This document shows, piece by piece, positions 16,854 to 20,603 of a DNA stretch of 20,603 nt. The stretch's first letter is position 1; every line of letters begins with the position of its first letter. The notes under the pieces are model-generated. The model had not been told where the DNA came from. It saw only the letters and a list, made by a program, of their open reading frames with translations, and made no database searches. Origin of the DNA: Proteocatella sp051653405 (GTDB lineage: Bacteria; Bacillota; Clostridia; Peptostreptococcales; Filifactoraceae); NCBI GenBank assembly GCA_051653405.1, contig JBOFWC010000089.1, positions 1 to 20,603 of the forward strand, read 5' to 3'. A program made the position numbers and the translations under genes.

Positions 16854-17414
16854 CTATTTAAAGTTCTTATTATAAACGTCAACTGCAAGATTTATTCCTT
16901 CAGTAACCGCTTTAGATGTTATAGTAGCTCCTGAAATTGCAACAATTTCATTTTCTGCGCCAGTAGCATTTTTTGAAACTACTAATGGGCTTTCTACTGA
17001 TTTACTATTATATTGAGATATAAATGGTTGATCTTTTGCTTTAGCACCTAGTCCTGGAGTTTCATTCATTGAACTTATTACAGCTCCTGCTATTGTTCCA
17101 TCAACATTTACTCCTGTAACAACTTCTATATCTCCACCATAACCACTTGATGATATAGTTTTTATTATATATGCAATCTCATCTGTACCTTTTACCCCTT
17201 TGTAAACTTCAACTACTCCAGCACCAAAGTCTCCGTCAACTTGCTCAAAAGAATCTGCTGTAGGTATTATCTGCTTTCTTGCCGCATCATTTGCTTCAAT
17301 TTGTTGTTGTGCTATTATTGGTTTTGTAACCTCGTTTACCATTGCAAGCGAACCTGATGCCACAACAGATATTACACAAAGGATTATTCCTAATTTTACG
17401 ATTTCATTTTTCAT
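16854..17414 (-). CDS. rnfG: Rnf complex flavoprotein subunit RnfG
   Basis: The 186-residue protein has one N-terminal TM helix at about 7-26 and an extracytoplasmic FMN-binding domain. SGAT at 161-164, followed by ITSKAV, is the flavinylation site; T164 should carry FMN through a phosphoester bond made by ApbE. The aspartate that often precedes this motif by three residues (Dxx(S/T)GAT) is V158 here. PGLGAKA near 120-126 is also typical. The start codon overlaps the rnfD stop by one base (TAATG), with GGGAGG inside the end of rnfD, so translation is probably coupled. No apbE is visible in the window. Confidence 0.96.
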   Translation of the reverse strand: MKNEIVKLGIILCVISVVASGSLAMVNEVTKPIIAQQQIEANDAARKQIIPTADSFEQVDGDFGAGVVEVYKGVKGTDEIAYIIKTISSSGYGGDIEVVTGVNVDGTIAGAVISSMNETPGLGAKAKDQPFISQYNSKSVESPLVVSKNATGAENEIVAISGATITSKAVTEGINLAVDVYNKNFK

Positions 17415-18355
17415 TATTTTGCTACCTCCCCAAATACTTTTGGCACTAAATACTTGTCAAGTAATGGAGCTGCTACGTTCATTAGTAGTATTGAATAAGA
17501 AACTCCTTCTGGATATCCTCCAAAGTATCTAATTACCGATGTCAACAATCCGCATCCAAAAGCATATACGATTTGAGCTTTTGTATTTACTGGAGAACTT
17601 GCATAGTCTGTAGCCATAAAGAATGCTCCAAGCATTAATCCTCCACCTAAAATATTGTATGGAATAGCTGAAACTTGGAATCCTGAGAACGCAAATGTTA
17701 ATACTGCTACTGTAGCTATATAAACTACTGGTATGTGATATGAAATTATTCCTCTGTAAAGAAGGTATAGTCCTCCTAAAAGAAGTAATATTGCAGAAGT
17801 TTCACCGATACATCCTGCTGTATTTCCTAAAAGCATATCCATAATATTAGCTTGTTGTGCTCCCTCTAAGCCTTTTATTACTGCAAGTGGAGTAGCTGTT
17901 GTAACTGCATCTGCTCCTGTTGAAACCCAAGTTGTCATTGGAACTGGCCAAGAAGCAAGCATTACCGCTCTAGCTGCAAGGGCAGGGTTCATAAAGTTAT
18001 GACCTAATCCTCCGAATAACTGTTTAACTACAACAATTGCAAATACTGCTCCTATAAATGTTATCCACCAAGGAAGTACTGCTGGAACGTTCATCGCAAG
18101 AAGAAGTCCTGTAACTGCTGCTGAATAATCACTTATTGTAACAGGTCTTTTCATAAGTTTTTGTACAATAAACTCTGCTAATACTGCACCTACTACTGCT
18201 ACAATTATATTTATTAACGCTGGTACTCTAAAATAATATACGCCCGCTAAAGCTGCTGGCAACAATGCTATAAATACATCTCTCATCACTGAAGAAACAT
18301 TTTGTTTTGTTCTTATATGAGGTGATGAAGATATGGTTAAATTTAATTTTTCCAC
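17414..18355 (-). CDS. rnfD: Rnf complex membrane subunit RnfD
   Basis: The 313-residue multi-TM protein of the RnfD/NqrB family is a core ion-translocating membrane subunit. It carries the second covalent FMN: D149-A-V-T-T-A-T155-P matches the Dxx(S/T)xAT flavinylation pattern, so T155 is the probable FMN-bearing residue. GGLGHNFMNPALAARA near 115-130 and the C-terminal FGGYPEGVSYSILLMN are family signatures. The start is GTG, with AGGAGG 8 bases upstream and 12 bp after rnfC. The stop is shared by one base with the rnfG start. Confidence 0.97.
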   Translation of the reverse strand: MEKLNLTISSSPHIRTKQNVSSVMRDVFIALLPAALAGVYYFRVPALINIIVAVVGAVLAEFIVQKLMKRPVTISDYSAAVTGLLLAMNVPAVLPWWITFIGAVFAIVVVKQLFGGLGHNFMNPALAARAVMLASWPVPMTTWVSTGADAVTTATPLAVIKGLEGAQQANIMDMLLGNTAGCIGETSAILLLLGGLYLLYRGIISYHIPVVYIATVAVLTFAFSGFQVSAIPYNILGGGLMLGAFFMATDYASSPVNTKAQIVYAFGCGLLTSVIRYFGGYPEGVSYSILLMNVAAPLLDKYLVPKVFGEVAK

Positions 18356-18367
18356 TTTATATTCCTC

Positions 18368-19696
18368 CTATTTACTAGCTTTTCTTCTCTGTGCCAAAAT
18401 CTCTTTTTTTGCAACTCTTATTGATTGTAGAAGTGGTCTTCTTGCTGGACATACAAATGAACAAGATCCGCATTCTATACAATCAAGCGCTCTATACTCT
18501 TCTGCTTTATCATATTTATATAGCAGAGAAAATGCACTAATGTACATAGGTTGAATTCTAGCTGGACAAATAGATATACATTTTCCACATCTTATGCAGT
18601 TACTAGCTTCTTCACAATTAACCTCTTCTTTAGGCATACAAAGAATTCCAGAACTTCCTTTTGTTGCAGGCACTTCTAGTTGAACTTGAGCAAGACCCAT
18701 CATAGGACCACCACTTATAACTTTTGCTGGAGCTACAGTAAAGCCACCACATTGCTCAACTATTTCTGAATAAAGTGTACCAGTTTTTATAAGAAGGTTT
18801 TTTGGCTCCTTAACAACTGATCCTGTAACTGTACATATTCTTTCTATTAAAGGCATACCAGTCTTAAGTGTTTTTCCTATTTGAGCTGCAGTAGCTACGT
18901 TTGTAACAACTAGCCCAATATCCATAGGAAGTCCACCAGATGGAACCTCTCTTTGTGTACATGCATAAATAAGCTGTTTTTCCGCGCCCTGAGGATATTT
19001 AGTTTCAAATCCAACAACCTCTATTTTAGAATCAGTCTTAGCCGATTCTTCCATAACTTTAAGGCACTCTGGTTTATTATCTTCAATTCCTATAAATCCT
19101 TTTTCTACATCAAGGATTTTCATTATTACTTGAAGTCCTAGTACGATATCATCTGGAGATTCAAGCATTAATCTGTGGTCTGCTGTAAGATAAGGCTCAC
19201 ACTCAGCACCATTAAGAACAACTACATCAATGTTCTTTTCTTTCGGTGGAGACAGTTTTACGTGAGTTGGGAAAGTAGCTCCTCCCATACCAACGATTCC
19301 TGCATCCTTAATCATGTTAAGTAATTCTTCTTTTGACATTGCGTCAATTCCTGCGTAAGGTTTGATTCCTTCAAACACTTCTTCATTGAAATCGTTTTCA
19401 ATCTCTACGCACATAGCTTTTTGTCCGCCTGGAACAGTCATAGGTTTTATTGCCTTAACTACTCCTGAAACAGAAGAGTGAACAGGTGATGAAACAAATC
19501 CTCCTGGTTCTCCTATTTTTTGGCCTTTTTTTACGGCATCGCCAACATTTACAAGTGCTGTACATGGTGCTCCAATGTGTTGAGCAAGAGGTATGTACAC
19601 AACCTTAGGCTGCGTAGCTATTTCCACACTCTTATTCTCAGTACTTGACTTATGATGTGGGGGATGAATTCCTCCATTGAAAGTAAGAACTCTCAT
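18368..19696 (-). CDS. rnfC: Rnf complex NADH/NAD+-binding subunit RnfC
   Basis: The 442-residue peripheral subunit exchanges electrons with NAD+. GGIHPPHHKSST at 8-19 is the family N-terminus. A glycine-rich nucleotide/FMN-binding region includes GIVGMGGATFPTHVKL at about 133-148, and an SLBB-like region follows near 290-340. Two [4Fe-4S] motifs are C367-x2-C370-x2-C373-x3-C377 and C406-x2-C409-x2-C412-x3-C416. The 442-residue form is the compact clostridial type, without the long alanine/lysine-rich tail of proteobacterial RnfC. AGGAGG lies 8 bases before the ATG. It is the first gene of the operon; the candidate promoter and boxes are in the gap to miaA. Confidence 0.97.
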   Translation of the reverse strand: MRVLTFNGGIHPPHHKSSTENKSVEIATQPKVVYIPLAQHIGAPCTALVNVGDAVKKGQKIGEPGGFVSSPVHSSVSGVVKAIKPMTVPGGQKAMCVEIENDFNEEVFEGIKPYAGIDAMSKEELLNMIKDAGIVGMGGATFPTHVKLSPPKEKNIDVVVLNGAECEPYLTADHRLMLESPDDIVLGLQVIMKILDVEKGFIGIEDNKPECLKVMEESAKTDSKIEVVGFETKYPQGAEKQLIYACTQREVPSGGLPMDIGLVVTNVATAAQIGKTLKTGMPLIERICTVTGSVVKEPKNLLIKTGTLYSEIVEQCGGFTVAPAKVISGGPMMGLAQVQLEVPATKGSSGILCMPKEEVNCEEASNCIRCGKCISICPARIQPMYISAFSLLYKYDKAEEYRALDCIECGSCSFVCPARRPLLQSIRVAKKEILAQRRKASK

Positions 19697-19725
19697 ATAA
19701 ATCCTCCTAAAAATTAAATTGTATA

Positions 19726-19754
19726 ATTGTATATGATAAAACTTTTATCCACAA
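19726..19754 (-). promoter_or_regulatory. Candidate rnf promoter with palindrome in the spacer
   Basis: On the minus strand, a weak -35 TTGTGG (19749-19754) and a -10 TACAAT (19726-19731) are separated by 17 bp. The spacer and last -35 base form a perfect palindrome, GATAAAA-C-TTTTATC (19735-19749 on the plus strand), which could be an operator. A second possible -10, TATACT, lies further upstream at about 19803-19808 but has no convincing -35. Confidence 0.4.
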
Positions 19755-19793
19755 TTGCAATTTTTTATTTTATATAAAATATATAGAAAATAC

Positions 19794-19871
19794 CACTAAT
19801 TAGTATACTACACTTTTTATATAAAATCACTAATTCTGATTATTTTTTTCACTAATCATGATTATTTATTT
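19794..19871. repeat. Three CACTAAT boxes and a 22-bp tandem repeat upstream of rnfC
   Basis: CACTAAT occurs at 19794-19800, 19828-19834 and 19850-19856. The last two begin imperfect 22-bp tandem copies (19828-19849 and 19850-19871, 19 of 22 identical by eye). The copy at 19850 contains the perfect palindrome TAATCATGATTA (19853-19864), and the box at 19794 lies in the palindrome ACTAATTAGT (19795-19804). Spacings of 34 and 22 bp are roughly whole helical turns. The copy at 19850 overlaps the miaA stop codon. The two tandem copies could also fold into an imperfect hairpin, but without a good T-tract. Confidence 0.6.
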
Positions 19872-20603
19872 TTTATCAACTAGTATTTGATTAATAATTG
19901 ATTCTGCATTTAACCCATTAACATCAATCCACTGAGCATCTTCATACCTTCTAAACCAAGTAAGTTGGCGCTTTGCGTATCTTCTTGAATCTCGTTTTAT
20001 AAGTTCAATTGCTTCCTCAAGCGTAATCTCACCCTCAAGATAAGAAAGTATCTGTCTATATCCAATTGCTTTCATAGATTGATTGTTTTTTGTTAAACCT
20101 GTCTTTAAAAAATGCTTCACTTCAGACACAAGCCCCTGCTCCACCATCAAATCTACCCTACTATTTATTATTTCGTAAAGCTTTTCTCTATCCCTATGAA
20201 GCACTACAAGCTTATATTCCCACTCATTACGTTTTGGTATAGTAGTAAAACTTTGGATATCTCCATTAGTTTTTAGTATCTCAATAGCTCTTATTACTCG
20301 CTTTATATTTTGTTTCTCTACCTTTGGCTCAGAATCAAGTTCTAAAAGCATATTATAGAGCGCATCCTCGCCGTTTTTTTCATAAAAATCCCAAAGCTCA
20401 TTTCTTAAAGTATCATCTGACTCCACTCTATTGTAATCCATATCATAGATAAGTGAATTTATATAAAGGCCAGTTCCCCCTACCACGATAGGCGTTTTTC
20501 CTCTTTTTATTATATCTTTTATAGCTTCAGTTGCTTTTTGATCAAAATCTGAAACACTGAAGTCTTCTTCTGGATCAACTACATCAATAAGATGATGCAC
20601 CAC
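19866..20603 (-). CDS. miaA: tRNA dimethylallyltransferase, 5' end cut by window edge
   Basis: MiaA transfers a dimethylallyl group to the exocyclic amine (N6) of A37 in tRNAs that read UNN codons. The visible 245 residues start at HHLIDVVDPEEDFSVSDF and include PIVVGGTGLYINSL (about 39-52), MKAIGYRQILSYL (about 178-190) and the C-terminal RRYAKRQLTWFRRY. Family members are about 300-315 residues, so roughly 60-70 N-terminal residues, including the P-loop, lie beyond 20603; the GTG at the edge is an internal valine codon, not a start. The gene ends 169 bp before rnfC. No strong terminator follows, so read-through into rnf is possible. Confidence 0.96.
   Translation of the reverse strand: MVHHLIDVVDPEEDFSVSDFDQKATEAIKDIIKRGKTPIVVGGTGLYINSLIYDMDYNRVESDDTLRNELWDFYEKNGEDALYNMLLELDSEPKVEKQNIKRVIRAIEILKTNGDIQSFTTIPKRNEWEYKLVVLHRDREKLYEIINSRVDLMVEQGLVSEVKHFLKTGLTKNNQSMKAIGYRQILSYLEGEITLEEAIELIKRDSRRYAKRQLTWFRRYEDAQWIDVNGLNAESIINQILVDKK

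Noticed and set aside
19697..19865. Rex or other known redox-regulator site, or a riboswitch, upstream of rnfC
   Set aside because: No TTGTTAA-N4-TTAACAA-like site is present, and the gap is too short and AT-rich to hold a recognisable riboswitch.
1..20603. CRISPR arrays, insertion sequences, phage genes, tRNA or rRNA genes
   Set aside because: No regularly spaced repeats, transposase or integrase motifs, or RNA gene signatures were seen; gaps between genes are all under 180 bp.

Overview
The window looks like chromosomal DNA of a low-GC, anaerobic, amino-acid-fermenting member of the Clostridia. The reasons are AT-rich codon use, strong AGGAGG-type ribosome binding sites, a complete six-gene rnfCDGEAB operon in clostridial order, and a Bce-type peptide-sensing/ABC transport module. 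A member of the Peptostreptococcaceae is a reasonable guess, but this is inference; the window has no rRNA or other taxonomic marker. All 17 genes lie on the minus strand, so transcription runs from high to low coordinates. The window starts inside xseA and ends inside miaA.

From right to left (direction of transcription): the 3' part of miaA (tRNA dimethylallyltransferase); a 169-bp gap with three CACTAAT boxes and a candidate promoter; rnfC-D-G-E-A-B, the ferredoxin:NAD+ oxidoreductase ion pump, ended by a strong hairpin terminator at 14579-14625; a 174-bp gap with a perfect TGACA-N4-TGTCA palindrome and a candidate promoter; a two-gene unit of a TraX-family membrane protein and a secreted M13 zinc metallopeptidase, ended by a terminator at 11662-11711; a four-gene Bce-type module (response regulator, intramembrane-sensing histidine kinase, ABC ATPase, 10-TM permease), ended by a terminator at 7118-7164; then a tightly packed unit of an S41 carboxy-terminal protease, uvrB, uvrA and xseA, driven by an extended -10 promoter beside that terminator.

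Functionally: UvrA and UvrB find and load onto bulky DNA lesions, and XseA is the large subunit of exonuclease VII, so that unit is mainly DNA repair with a protease gene in front. The Bce-type genes should sense and relieve antimicrobial-peptide stress at the membrane. Rnf couples oxidation of reduced ferredoxin to NAD+ reduction and ion export.

I found no clearly new multi-gene system. Points that deserve a second look: an in-frame amber stop that appears to cut the last residues off the Bce-type response regulator; the palindrome upstream of traX-M13, which resembles the published Bce-type regulator site; the repeated boxes upstream of rnfC; and a frame-locked codon-pair signature (NCG-CTT-G), seen 17 times in 17 CAAGCG hexamers but missing from the Bce-type module, which suggests a different origin for that module. 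All counts and alignments were made by eye.
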